From assembly GCA_963920525.1 (NCBI GenBank), contig OY986435.1, positions 273,885,348 to 273,949,347 of the forward strand: DNA of 64,000 nt, read 5' to 3'. The notes under the pieces are model-generated. The model saw only the letters and a list, made by a program, of their open reading frames with translations. It searched no databases and was not told the origin of the DNA. This document shows positions 11,850-24,138 of the stretch, in pieces; position 1 is the stretch's first letter, and every line of letters begins with the position of its first letter. This DNA is from Dichetophora obliterata. Taxonomy: Eukaryota; Arthropoda; Insecta; Diptera; Sciomyzidae. A program made the position numbers and the translations under genes.

Positions 11850-12500
11850 TCCGCCTCTTTGTGCCTGAGTAGTTTGGTACGGACACAAATTGTTTCTCGG
11901 GGTTTATTCAGTGCATGTAACAGACCCGTAAACTTCGTAAGCCTTATGAACTTACATGCGCGTAAACCATCTGTCAAAATTTGTATGGGCGTGAGTTTAC
12001 ATAATCTCTGAGCCTTTTTTATAGTGTGAAATAGCATGTAAATCTACGTGTTTGAATAAAGGGTTGCCTATGGCACTAATCATGACAAAATCAAAGTAGT
12101 TGAAGTAAATACAAATTTTATTAATTTTTCTATGTTAATAAAGGTTTTTAATAGACTACAAATTTAATAAAGGTGATTGCGCAACCCTAATCTCAACTGC
12201 TATTTTTCGGCCTTTGCGCTTTTTACTTCTTATTGCTCATCAAAAGTTTACATGTTTTACATGTTTACATGCTTAAATGAGAAATTTTATTGTTTTGTTC
12301 TTTGCTTTGACTTATTTTTCTCTTCTTACTTTGCAAAATTCGAAAATATAAAACTTCTTATTAGGGCTAGAAAAAGTTTTATTAAAATAAAAATGCCTAA
12401 AATTATCAATTCAAAAAAATTCTTGAATTAGTTACATAATGCTTTTTAAATACGAATATAAAGTATTTTCCAATAAGAACGTCCTAACTTCAAATTTGAA
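11850..12500. other. Unassigned sequence
   Basis: No gene recognised. A GC-richer block (11850-12010) has CTTATGAACTTACATGCG-like motifs; the rest is AT-rich. Confidence 0.3.
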
Positions 12501-12515
12501 TAAAACACAAAATTT

Positions 12516-12957
12516 TTAATCAAAGACGGTTCTGATTGTTTTACTTGGTAGATTATTTTCGGTCAGAATCGTGTTATAGCGCTCGTTATTAATGGTAACG
12601 AAATATCCTGCCTCATTTCGAAAGAAATAAAGTCCGATGATTCCACCGCACCATATTCCACACCAAACGGGCAATTTTTTGGGATGCAATGGTGTTTCAT
12701 AAACCACTTGTGAATTTGACTAACTCCAATAGCGACAATTCTGTTTGTTGACGAAGCCATTGAGCCAGAAATGAGCCTCGAGCACGAAGCGCTCTTACTG
12801 TAGCGACAAGAGAACGCGAATTTGCGTAAAAAATTGGACAATTTCCAAGCGTTGGACCGAAGTTACACGAGTCATGATGAATAGCAAACCAAACTGAACA
12901 CATTTGATTAAAAATGTCAAAAATCCATATTCTAATACGGCCACCACGAGCTGTCAT
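12516..12957 (-). pseudogene. mariner-like transposase fragment
   Basis: Minus-strand frames read MVYETPLHPKKLPVWCGIW and GGIIGLYFF, followed by TINNERYNTILTE. Upstream in another frame, a segment equivalent to a GYVNKQNCRIW motif is found (about 12735-12765). This is the middle of a DD41D-type mariner transposase, related to but clearly distinct from the one at 10.5 kb. The frame changes at least twice, both ends are missing and no terminal repeats are seen. Confidence 0.65.
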
Positions 12958-14983
12958 AGTTAAGGCATCCCTATTGGGAAACCCTTTATACTACCTTACG
13001 TAAAGAAAAAACAACTTTGGAATAACAAAAGGTGGCTGTTTAAATAAAACATGTTTTTGTGAAATAAAAACGTGATATTGTTCATTAATTTCTTTGTTTT
13101 ATGCAAGAATGGCAAATCTACCGTTGACTTTTTTTATAAATTTCGAACAATAATATGGAAAACAGATTTTTTAAATACACAAATTGTAATGGCAATATAT
13201 GAGCAAACAATATATATTAAAACCTTTATTTTATACTACAATAAGAAAAATATTATCACACATCAAAAACATAAAATGTGAATATCTCAGAATGCAGTTT
13301 TAACAGAAGTGTCCTTATTGCATCTAGCTCCTCGATTGTTACGTTGCATGACTGTCCGTTTTAAAATATTTAATAAATTTAACCCGTATAAAGGAAAATC
13401 TTAAAAAAAAATTCCTAACCAAACAAATTTCCCAGAACTAAAATAAAAAATGACATTTGGGCTATGAGCAAATGCAATTTTTTTGCAGACTTTCTGTAAC
13501 CATAGTTGTTTTTTTAAGGTGGCGAAAAAGTTTTTTTGAATTTCAATTCATGCATGAGTAAACTTGTTCTGATAAAACATATTTAGAGAAAAAAAAAGTT
13601 GACAAAAAGTCTGTTTTTTTTTAAGTATTTATACATTTTTTGTGAATTTTTATTACAATAAAATAGCAACTGATGACCACCATCCAATGAGTCGTGAAAT
13701 TGCTGTCGTCTGATTTCCATGGCTCTGCGCTGCTATATTTTTAGCTTTTATTGTTTCTACGTATTTCAAGGATAGTTGTGAGTAACCTGCAAATGTGACT
13801 GCGTGTGTGTGTATGTGTGCCTGTGCAAAATTCCACACATGATTGGAATTGCTTAGATTGTTGTTTCGTGTTTTTTTTTGCTCTTATTTTGTATTTCTTT
13901 TTGCACACCATTAAATGCTATAAAATATTTCGGCTATTTCTTTTTCGCAGTGTATTTACACAAAAGGTCTATTTTATTCCTTATGTTGTTCTTATTTTGC
14001 ATCTGTAGCAAACTTTCTTTGTTTATGTTGTACAACATAAAAATTCCAAATTTATTCATATATCCTGCAAACTCATGCTCAATCTTATTCTAATCTAATG
14101 CTTTCTTATCTTATTCGCAACCGATTTAATTTTTATTTTTCATCTCGCATTCTTTTTCAACGCCTTCCATTTGAATTAATTGAATTTTCAACCCTCTTGC
14201 CAGTGAAAATAGAAGCAGCAGAATATAGAAAAATCGCAGCAGCAGAAAACTTCATAATTTTGCATTTTGCGGAAATTTTGCCAATTTCCGAGGTGACAAA
14301 ATCAGGAATTTACGACGCCGTCAATCTTTATCAACGCTGCGCTGCTGCCATCTGGTGAGCGAATCCATACAAAACCCATGTTCGCACTTTGGTTTCTTTG
14401 CATTAATTTTTTTTTTGTTTTTTTATCTTCTTATGTTCAACATATTTTCTTTTTTGTCCTTTACTTTTGTTGGAATTTTCCAATGATAAGAAAGTGAAAA
14501 TCGTTTGCCAAAAATGTTCGCACTTGCTCGAAAGCCTTTTTATGCCAACTTCAGCAGTTTGTTCCTTGATTATCGGTTGCCTGATCCGTTTACAGTGCTT
14601 GTGAAATTCATGCTTATTGCCAAGATTCTCTTCTTTTCTGTGTTTTTCTTTTTCTGCCGGTTCTTTGTTTGCTGTGCTGGAGGCGACATTATTTTCAAAT
14701 CGGCGTTTCTATCGTTTTGTTTGTGTGAAAATGAGCTCGAATGTGACAGTAGGCGTAATTGATAAAATATGCATGTGACTGTATGAGTTCTTGTTTGAAT
14801 GCACTGCATACCATAAATTTGGCGGGGTTAAAACCGCCACAAGAGTCCGAATACGATAAATTGAAAAAATTATGAAAACTTATTGGAAAAATCTTTCCAT
14901 TAAAATAAAGCTTTTTTATGAACAAAAATTTTTTCCATTTCTAAATCAAAATTTAAGAATTTGTTCCAGCTATAATAATAAAT
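12958..14983. other. Unassigned AT-rich sequence
   Basis: No gene recognised. It includes a short GTGTGTGTGTATGTGTG tract at about 13804, a more complex block at 14150-14360 (with repeated GCAGCAG) whose 86-codon open frame has no recognisable domain, and a small GGCGG/CCGCC hairpin at about 14820-14840. Confidence 0.35.
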
Positions 14984-15415
14984 CATGGCAGAATTACCCA
15001 GGTAGCATTGACAGTTGTTATGAAAAACATAAACTTTCAAGAAACATACTCAAAAAGGGAGCACTTTCAATCGGCCATTGTCAATAAGTGAAAACATAAA
15101 TGTTTTTTGCAAACAAATGACGAGCGTCCTTTTGAGGCACTGATTAGAATTTAACATCACGTACTGAAAAGCTTTTTGCACAGATTACACACGATTTTTG
15201 TACAATTTTCATGATTTTATTGTTTTAATATTTTTAATGTTTATTTAAACGCGCAAAAATTCTCATTTGATTTTTATAATGTAAGTTTTAGACACTTTAT
15301 TTATCCACGCTTTAATTTTCGTTTTCTTTCACTAACAGCAGTTTTTGACAGGCTATGTTTTCCTTTTGAAGAGAAAATAAGCAGTTGTCAATGCTACCTG
15401 GATAATTCTGCCATG
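14984..15415. mobile_element. MITE with CATGGCAGAATTA termini
   Basis: The left end CATGGCAGAATTACCCAGG and the inverted right end (CCTGGATAATTCTGCCATG) match over about 35 bases including AGCATTGACA. The 432-bp interior is non-coding. A single related terminus occurs at 61345-61366. Confidence 0.7.
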
Positions 15416-15868
15416 ATAGTAAATATTATGTACCTTTAGCTTCATTGCACAAACTAAACAAAGTACCAATTTTTGGTCAAACTGCAGTAATTCAAATATT
15501 ATTTAAGTTCAATTGGATGCAGTAGTTTAAATTATTACTTTTAAGATACTAAAGTTCACTTATCTTGATATATAGCCGTTTAAGCTTGGTTACCTTAAAC
15601 TTTGAATTCAATTGACTGTGACTTTTTCTAGAAATTGTATTTCAGTAAGCGTCGCGAAGTTTGACACATATTGCAATGCGTGAAAAGAAACAACAGGTGT
15701 TTTTGTGTTCGTTGATACAATTTTCTGGCATCTTTTTGTAAAGAACATGTTAAGCGAACTTAATCGTTACATCAAAGTGTTCATTTGAAAGGTAAGAATA
15801 ATTCGTGTTGAAAATATCGGATAGAATTCCCTCCGTTAGAATAACTTCCGATTGGTGTAAGTAAGAAC

Positions 15869-16243
15869 CCAGCAGCGGATTTGCCAGTGGCTACCATAGA
15901 AATGATACAGAATAAATTACCAGGTAAGGAAGCATTACTTTTTTCAAAAAGTAATGCGTCTGCATATAGCAGAAGTAATTAACTCATACCTCATTACCTG
16001 TAATGTAGCATACAAGGAAAAGTAATGCAGTGATTTTGCAAATATCCGAATAACTTAATACAAGTAGTATGTTACTCCATAACTTCTAGGTAATGCTGAA
16101 GGGAGGCGATCACTTAACTCCTGTCTCATTCAATGTTAAATGTAAGGCCTTTTATGCATAGTAAGGTAATATAGTCGGAAGTAGTGGTCATTACAAGGTA
16201 ATTGATGCTTCATATATTCGGAATATATTCCATCCGCTGCTGG
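15869..16243. mobile_element. Short inverted-repeat element with GTAATG-rich interior
   Basis: A perfect 12-bp inverted terminus (CCAGCAGCGGAT and ATCCGCTGCTGG) bounds 375 bp. The interior repeats GTAATGC/CATTAC words many times. No target duplication is evident. Confidence 0.5.
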
Positions 16244-18070
16244 ACAAAGTAATCTGCTACATTTCTCTAGTAAAAGGAGCCCAAGTCTGAATCTTAACTA
16301 TAATGTACCCAAAACATACCTTACAAGTATCTCGAAAGTCACTTGGAATAGTCTGTATTATATCAACAAAGTGTTCAAAAACGAGCGACTATATTCGGAC
16401 ACAATTAACTGACGAGTGCCCGATTCGGTCTACGTTCGTACATTGTTCCTGCTCAAGGTATTCCAGAATTAGCACTTATTTCGGTGCAGAGGTTGGGCAT
16501 TTGACACGGGCACCGGACTGTTTTCTATCTGCCACTTTATTGTCACAAAATATGAAATTGTTTCTCGGAATGTTAGTTTCGTTCTTTAAAACCATTTTTG
16601 TAAATGCCACAAGAATATACACACTGTTGTTTTCCTGTCAACTGGGAAATTCTTTTTAAAAATATGCCATTTTGGAAGCGGCAGTATCTTAAGACATTCT
16701 ACAGTCATTTAATTTGAAATGGAATTGTTTTTCTTTTACCGCAGTATTTTAATAATAGTAAAAATTTCCAAACAAATATGTTTTTCGCACACAAATTTGA
16801 AAGAACTATGATATTTTACTGATTTCATTATATTCAAATGCCCTTATGTATAAGAAATCACCTACAGAACTACCTCTAATCTTAATTGGGTAATCTTTTT
16901 AAGAAAAGGGAAAATATTTTCTTGTTCAAGTGTAAAAATTAATTTAATGTGGCTCATTTTGATTCGAAAGAATAATGTTGTATTTATATAATAATTATAT
17001 AATTTTCAAACCTATCAATAAAGTACTGTTCAAAATATTGCTTAACACTTTGTGAACAAAAATTCTTTTAAAACTACTTAAGTAAAGAATTGCACACATG
17101 ATATTCAATTACAAGAAATGTAAACGTCGAATAACAGAAATTATTTCAATCTGACGAGAGAAAAACAACAAATCGTTCATTAAGACTACAGAAAGCCGAA
17201 AACGCATCAAGCTATACTTTTTTGTTTTAACTTGAATTTGAACATTACAAAAAATTCATTGAAATTCGATTCAATCTGCTAAACTATAAAATGCTTTTTT
17301 TTTGCTCACCGTGAAACATAAAACTTTGTTGGACTTTTTCAATAAGGATCAGCAGAACAAAAACGAAAAAGAAATTAACACTACAGCATTTAGAACAGAC
17401 AGAGCAGCAGCAGCACAAAGAATGTCAACACGACGCGTAACTGACACTGACACAGACACAGATGGACAATTGAACGAACGCAAGGCTCTGCTGACAAACG
17501 ACAGGACGTCAACGTTGCAAATACCAGCGTTGAAGGTTGATGGCGGAAAGCGGACACACAGACTTGTTCAAAAATTTTAAGAAAAATAAAAATAGATGAA
17601 AACTAAAAGACAAAACTTTCTGTTTTCGTTCATTCCTCTATCTGACATTGAGTATTTTTATAATTTTGATGAAAATGGAACGTTGAAATAATATTAAAAA
17701 GTTTTTTCTTTCATCGCTCAACAAGCATGGGTATCCTGTAAAGATGTGTTGTGGAGTAAGGGTGTATGTGTATTCCTGCGAGTACGTCTACATAGTTTTT
17801 GCTTTGTAATAAGAAAACTTTCTTGCCTTGACTCATCATCATTCACTCATGTCGGTGCGGAGTGCAAACATTCGCTTGCCTTGACTTGACTGTGGCATCT
17901 CGTTGTGGAGCTTCTAAACGCTAGTATCATATCCAAGCTATATGCTAGCCCTTGAAACTAAGCAGTTGCTCTGCTGTGGTCTTGTTTTTTTTTAATCACT
18001 AGATAAAAGTTTATTTCGTCCTGTGAGTGCGTAGCATCGCATTTTTCTTTTATTCGTTTGTCTAACATAC
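16244..18070. other. Unassigned; one 92-codon frame at 17302-17580
   Basis: Mostly AT-rich and featureless. The frame at 17302-17580 is GC-richer and contains a DTDTDTD run from a GACACTGACACAGACACAG tract. Nothing identifies it, and it could be an exon, UTR or chance. Confidence 0.25.
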
Positions 18071-18079
18071 CATTTCCTT

Positions 18080-18155
18080 TACACACACACACACACTCAT
18101 TCATTTTGAGGGACGTGTTCATGCGTCTGAGTATGTGTGTGTGTATGTGTGTGCA
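18080..18155. repeat. CA/GT dinucleotide tracts
   Basis: An ACACACACACACAC tract near 18081-18096 is followed by GTGTGTGTGTATGTGTGTG at about 18135-18153. Simple-sequence repeats. Confidence 0.8.
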
Positions 18156-18159
18156 TATT

Positions 18160-20470
18160 GGAAGTTACAGCTCAGCGGGCACTAAAACTATTGCTATTTC
18201 TTGATGAAAAAACTTTTCAAACTTCCTGTATTTCTTCTTTGGAAACGTCTTTCAGTTATTTTGTTACTTCTTTTCTTGGTCTTGGCGTTAATTGCTTTCA
18301 TTCATTTTGCTATATTGAAAAAGTATTAACATCTCCATGATTTTGGACTCTGCTTCTTTCTTTACCATTTCTACTGATGCCTCATTTTGATGGGTTTCGA
18401 AGAAAGTAGCACGGTTAACTTGTTTGGCGCCAGAAAAAAAAAATTAAATAAAACTCATGATTCACTTCCGTTTTAACTTGAACTCGAACCAAACTCGTGC
18501 TAGTTCCTTTTTATTTCATGAGTAGCTACATATCTATAAAGTTTAAGAAGACCGAATACATTCTGCTAGTTCATTGAGTGCCCTCGGAAGGCATTAATTG
18601 TTTTGGTTTTCCAGATTTCTTATCTCTCACCGAAGATATGAAGCTAACAACAGGATGTGAGGTAAGCTTTATTTTTGTTGTATGATTTTGGGTTCAAGAG
18701 ATGAGATGAGATGAGAAGGAAGGGTGATGAAAAGAGGTTTGTGTGTTGTTGTTACGATTACAATATTATTGTTATATGATATTGGGTTTGGGTTGAATAA
18801 AAGATTAATAAGGATATATGATGGGATAGTGAGGTGGTGAGAAGTTATTATAATATTTTTGTTGAATATCAAAGAAGAGAATCTTTAGAGTTCTACAACC
18901 AAAAATTAGTTAGCATAAAACATAAATAAAATCTTTGTAGAAATTATATACATTTGCAGTGTAGCCGCAAAGTGGAATTTCTTGGCTTCGTAGAATTTGT
19001 GCATTCAACAAAGGCACGATTGAAGCAATCTCCAAAAATAAATATGTATGTGAAATGTATGAAAATATGAAACAAAAAAATAAAAATGAAAAGTATTATG
19101 TAAACGTACGAACATTCGTGTAATACACAAAATAATCGCACAAGAATTGGGCTTTGCAGCAAAAATTTTATCGGAATTTTCGATAGATAGAGGCTTTTTG
19201 GTCAAACCTGTACTTATTAATCAATTGATATAATAGAAATGTCGGTTAGTTTCATCAGCCAAAGCACATTATCCGCCATAGAGCTCCGCCTCCTTTTTCT
19301 GGTGCTGGGCACGGGATTCAACAAATAGCTGTTTAAAAGATCTAAGCTAGCTCAACATGCAACCTAAAAAAAATTATGCTCCCGGAACTTACGCCTCAAA
19401 AAAAAAAAAATGGCAAAAAAGCGCGAGATTCTCCATACAAAATCGGGCAATTCGTGCGACTATGTAACTTTTTCGGGTGTTTGTGCCAATTAGTTTCGGG
19501 TCTTTTTAAAAAAATTTTTAGGGGAAGAAAGACCCGAAAAATAAGCTTGGAGTTTAATTTGGAAATTTGGAAAAACGGATAAATTTTTCTTAACAAAGAG
19601 TTGCAAAATTTTAGTTAGTTTTTGTTGCTGTTATATTGATCAGTGCTTCAAAACTTGTTCTTTCTGCAAGCCCCTTCCTTAATTTTTTTAAAAAATATTG
19701 CATTGAATCATTGAAGATAGCAACAAAATCTATTGCAGAGGCACAGATATATGAGGCCTTGAGTTCAAAATTCACGTGGAATTTAGACTTTAAGCAGCTT
19801 TGATTTTTAGGATTTCATCGTTTGTTACCCAAAGAATATTTCTAATATTCACAAAAAATTTTTTGAGCTTAAATATGTACTCTTTGTTCATGGAATAACA
19901 TCAAAATCAAAATAATTCAAGGAAATATTTGCATATATTTTCACAGAGGAATATTAACATACTACTCAAATCTGAAACCTCGCCTTCAGCTGGCGATTGT
20001 TCTATGATCATAGCTGCCTTTATCCTATCTTTTTTTTTAGCAGAACTATTGGCACGCTTTTGCTGAGTTCAGACGAGCATCAAATGATGAAGTGCATCAC
20101 TTTTTTGTGTTCTCTTTTACTTCCTTTGACTGAATGATTCAGGTCTTGAGCGTCTTCAAAATTTTGATAACTTGTGAAGTTAATTTGTACTCTTTAGATA
20201 CTATTTCTTGGTTTTTAAAGTAAACACCTGACATGGCTCAATTCAATGCGTTGGTCCACGCCTTTTTAAAACTCAGAGGATTTACCACTTTAGGTTTATC
20301 CAACCAGCATGGCAAACAGAGACATCGTAATAGTTCTTTTGAACAGTTGTACATAACCGTAGCATTTCAGCTACTAACGTGTTCATAACTAGGTTGTTTT
20401 AGAATAAGCAGATTTGTGAATTCCATACCTTTGTTAACTGTTTTGGCTCCCCGAGTAAAAATAAAAGCTT
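18160..20470. other. Unassigned; low-complexity blocks
   Basis: A purine-rich GAGATGAGATGAGATGAGAA tract lies at 18699-18718. The short frames near 19380-19600 have no domain. A block at 19260-19330 (GAGCTCCGCCTCC, GCTGGGCACGGG) is more complex but unassigned. Confidence 0.3.
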
Positions 20471-20478
20471 TTTTAGCT

Positions 20479-20905
20479 AAGGCCAAACAGCAGCCGTACA
20501 AGTCCAAATTTTAAATATTTTTCTCCACCGTACAAGGGTCGTTTGCAGGACTTTTTGGCCAAATAGCGGTCGTACAACGAGCGTACAACATCAATTAATT
20601 GAAAATTCAATCGGCATTGTATTCCAACGGCTAACTTCATATACAACAAAATTGTTTTGCGCCACATACAAGTGGTGATAATATCAACATCGCTGAGTCA
20701 GGCTTGGTTTTGTTGTTGCGCATACGTTTGCTGCTGACTATGAGCTTTGAAAAATTTGGTGACACGCAACGGGCGTTCAGTGGCCGTAGCACTGAATTTA
20801 GGCCTTGTACGGCCGTTGTTTGACCCAACTTTCGGCCGCTGGCCTTTTTGGATTATTTTTAGGCCATCTTCGACCCTTGTGCGGCCCATGATAGGCCAAC
20901 AATTT
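20479..20905. repeat. Inverted-repeat element built from GGCC...GTACGGCC words
   Basis: AAGGCCAAACAGCAGCCGTA at 20479 pairs with GGCCTTGTACGGCCGTTGTT near 20801-20820. Several degenerate copies of CCGTACAAG/CTTGTACGG recur in both arms, and the right arm runs to GATAGGCC at about 20898. Non-coding; possibly a foldback. Confidence 0.5.
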
Positions 20906-21384
20906 CAATATTCCCGTGTTTGTTGTTATTCGAAAAATTGACTTTGTCGGCGCACCACGCTGGGACAGCAGAAAAAAATGTGGATTTTGAAAGATATAAA
21001 GGTTATTGCTGCTGTAAGAGTATTGTTGTTTTTTTTCGTAGAGCAAACTCGATGGCTGTTTTTTTTGTGGCATTTTGAATCTTACGAAATACTAAAATAC
21101 TACTAAATAAACGCAATAAACTAAATATGGCTAAGAAATTTGCAGAAAATTGGGAATATATTTTGTTTGCATTAACTTCAAAACTGGAAACGGATAGTAC
21201 TATATAAGGAAGCTACAACATTGCAAGAGAACAAAAACCCTTCAATGATGCACACTTTTTGAAATCCACATGAAGGAATATGTTATATTGCCTTTGTTAT
21301 CCATTCAATACAAAATCTGCCACTAACATTTTCTTTTTCATAAAGTATTTTTTTAATGGTTTAATAGTGAAAAATACTTAATAC

Positions 21385-22310
21385 GTATTTTTTATTTATT
21401 TTGTTTTGCGTTTTTAAAAAATGATATTTTTTAATCGCTTATATTGCAATAACTGACAAGGATATACAAATTTGTCCCAAAGAAGAAATGTGCGCCTTTC
21501 TCTTAGCTTTCGAATGATGTTTACTAAATCTTATGACGTTTTCGTTTCTCGAAAAAAAAATTGTTTGCACTTTTTTGAAATTCTGCCCTCTTGAGACAAA
21601 AATATAGTCACCTCTAAAGCTGAATCGTATTCTTTCCTCGAAAATGTTGACCTCAAAAGTAGAAAAAAATTCAGAAATCTTAAAGCTTCTTTCTGCCATC
21701 TTTAAGAATTGCAAAAAAAAAGTAAGTTTTTTTTCTAGAAACGAAAACGCCATTAATCATATTATTTTTTTTATTGCACAAAAATAGAGAATTCCAACAA
21801 ATTGAATTTTTCTTTTATTTGAAACTCATTCTCCGCAACTTACACGTGCAAAGCGTACCGCAGCATGCTCTTCTAAACTTGCTTACTTGTCTCAACTTGT
21901 CAGTTTATTGTCTATTGCGAAAAACGTTTTGGTGACGTTGTCAAAAACATCGTTTTCTAAGTTCAAAGACAGCTGTTGCAATCTTTTTGAATTGAAAAAT
22001 TGATTCTTCGTAAGTATTCATTTCCCCACTTTCAAATTTTGTCAGTATTAAAAAAATGTGTTTGCTTTTATTTTCAAAAAAAAAAAAAAAAAAAAAAACT
22101 AGGTCCAAATTAATATTAACCAATTTGTTCGAAATCTGTATATTTCGCAATAAAAAAAATAGTATGATTAAGTTTTAGTGAAAACCATTCGAAAGCTAAG
22201 AAAAAGGTTCACATTTCTTTTTTGGGACCAATTTTTCTATCATCGTCAGTTATTGCAGCATAAGCTATTGAAAAAGGTCCTTTTTTACAAACGTAAAATA
22301 AAAAAAGTAG
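21385..22310. mobile_element. Foldback element, about 0.9 kb
   Basis: Long inverted arms: AATAACTGACAAGG and CTTAGCTTTCGAATG (21449-21520) against CATTCGAAAGCTAAG and GTCAGTTATTGCAGC (22187-22260). Pairing continues more weakly outward (TTTGCGTTTTTAAAA against the inverse of TTTTTACAAACGTAA). The interior contains a 20-base A run. Non-coding. Confidence 0.6.
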
Positions 22311-22529
22311 TGCGGTCAGGGGACTACCCTAACAAAGTTCCTTACGCTTTTTCTTCAAATCCAAATGTAGTTCGTAATAAAATCTGTATATTTTTATTTT
22401 TTGTATAGTTTTTTTATTTTATATATTTCTTTCCAGGATAATAATGTAAATAAAAAATTAAATCAAATATATTAACTTAATATTTTATGAAAAAAGATTT
22501 ATATCTTGAAAAACAAGAATTATCCAAGC

Positions 22530-22545
22530 GGCTCCATATGGAGCC
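22530..22545. repeat. Perfect 16-bp palindrome
   Basis: GGCTCCATATGGAGCC is a perfect palindrome. No associated gene; its significance is unknown. Confidence 0.5.
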
Positions 22546-23736
22546 ACAAAATATACTTGTGAGGTTTATTTTGGACTCATTGATTTTAACTTATGAAAAC
22601 AAACAAAAAATAAACTAAATAGTTGTGGGACAAAAAGGGTTAAGATGTACAATTCTTCAAACATGTTGCTAGTGATGTTTGTTTAATCACGCAACAAGGC
22701 GTTAAGCTTTGAACATTCATCATGTTCCTCGTATGGAGCTTGAAGTGATCGAAAAGTAGTAGTAGTAGTAGTACTTTATTGAGTCTTTAAACAACGATAT
22801 TACAATGAACTTAGTAAACAGTATTTGATGATATTTTAGTGGCTGTAAATGTATGGCCAGCATGAATAATATAATTATCAATACAATTGAAAAACGAACG
22901 CCTCATGGCTAACATTTACTTATAGACTATCTTTACTCTTGCTCGAACGAGTATTTTAAACGTTTGCGTTGGACGATTGTCCCTTATATATACAATCATA
23001 AAATTTTTACATGAGAAAGACTGAGACAACGACATGTATGCGCTACAATGAAAAACATGTATGCGCCACTAAGCCTAATTTATACAAAACAAAATGTCGG
23101 GTTTTCTTTCACTGTTGCGATTGCATGGATTAATAATAAACAGTATATGATAATACAAAAATGTGACTTTTAATAATTTGGTGAATACCTTTACATGTAA
23201 CTAATAAAAAATTTTAGATCACGTATGATATAACATACTAAATAATATATAAGAGTTTGTTTACAATAGTAAAACAAGGTTACTACGACCCCCTTTTTTT
23301 TAATTTTAAACTTAATTTTAGTTATTTACAACAATAGCGCAATTTTGAAAGGTTAAAAAGGGGTTAATGTTACAAAACAAAAATATGATTTGAAATTAAT
23401 GTATATGTTATTATAATACTGGCCATATATATTTTAAGTTATATATTACATATTACTTATTAATATGAAAAATTCGTAAATATGATTTAAAACAATGCAT
23501 TGCTTTAGATTTAAACTTTAGTAACTTTAACATTAATTATTAGAATAATGTTTCCTTAGCTTTAATTTGTTTCTTGTCAGAAATAAGTCATTTTAAGTAT
23601 AATACATTTAATTCATGTTAAAAAAAACAATAGATCATAACATATAAAGGGATCAACCAAATATATTTAAAAACAGTGAAAAATAACAAGAATTAATAAA
23701 GAAAAGAGGAGCATGTTCTGTCCACCAAACAGAGTT

Positions 23737-24138
23737 TCAAAATGAATAGAAACACAAAATAATGGCACTTTTTAAATTAACCTCTATTATGGCCCGCTGT
23801 GACTTTAGGAAATAAGGCAAGGGAGAACCATCCAAGCCAGTCTCTAAATCTTCCAGGACTATTCCTATAGAGGATTGGTAGCAATGAGCCAGCCAAGAAA
23901 CCTCCGACTGAGTGCTATAAATCTCTTTTCTTACCTCGTTCTCAAGATTCATCATATTATTAATACATTTTTTCATTAATGCTGTAGCGTAATTAAAAGT
24001 TTGTATGACGTTAGCCTCTTTATATACTCTTTTCATTGGGATGTCACAGTTATTAGCTTTTAGAATTTTTTGCAATTCAATCCTTCTACTGCCCACTAAC
24101 AAAGGATCAATGTTGAATGTTAAGAATCTCATCGTCAT
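23737..24138 (-). pseudogene. LINE ORF2 start, truncated
   Basis: The ATG at 24138-24136 shares its A with the ORF1 stop (TGATG), the overlap expected for termination-reinitiation. The first residues, MRFLTFNIDP and RRIELQKIL followed by ANNCDI, resemble the start of an APE-type endonuclease. After about 35 codons the match stops; the remaining 100 residues (ending LKSAIILCFYSF) are unassigned. The rest of the endonuclease and all of the reverse transcriptase are missing, presumably by internal deletion. Confidence 0.6.

Noticed and set aside
13653..13838. Short minus-strand frame over a GT/CA tract
   Set aside because: His/Thr-rich peptide derived from simple sequence.
14098..14358. 86-codon frame at a GC-richer block
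   Set aside because: No domain, no codon-level evidence, and GCAGCAG repeats explain part of the openness.
17302..17580. Possible host exon (92 codons)
   Set aside because: The composition is biased by a GACACA tract and there is no recognisable domain or splice context; kept only as an unassigned stretch.
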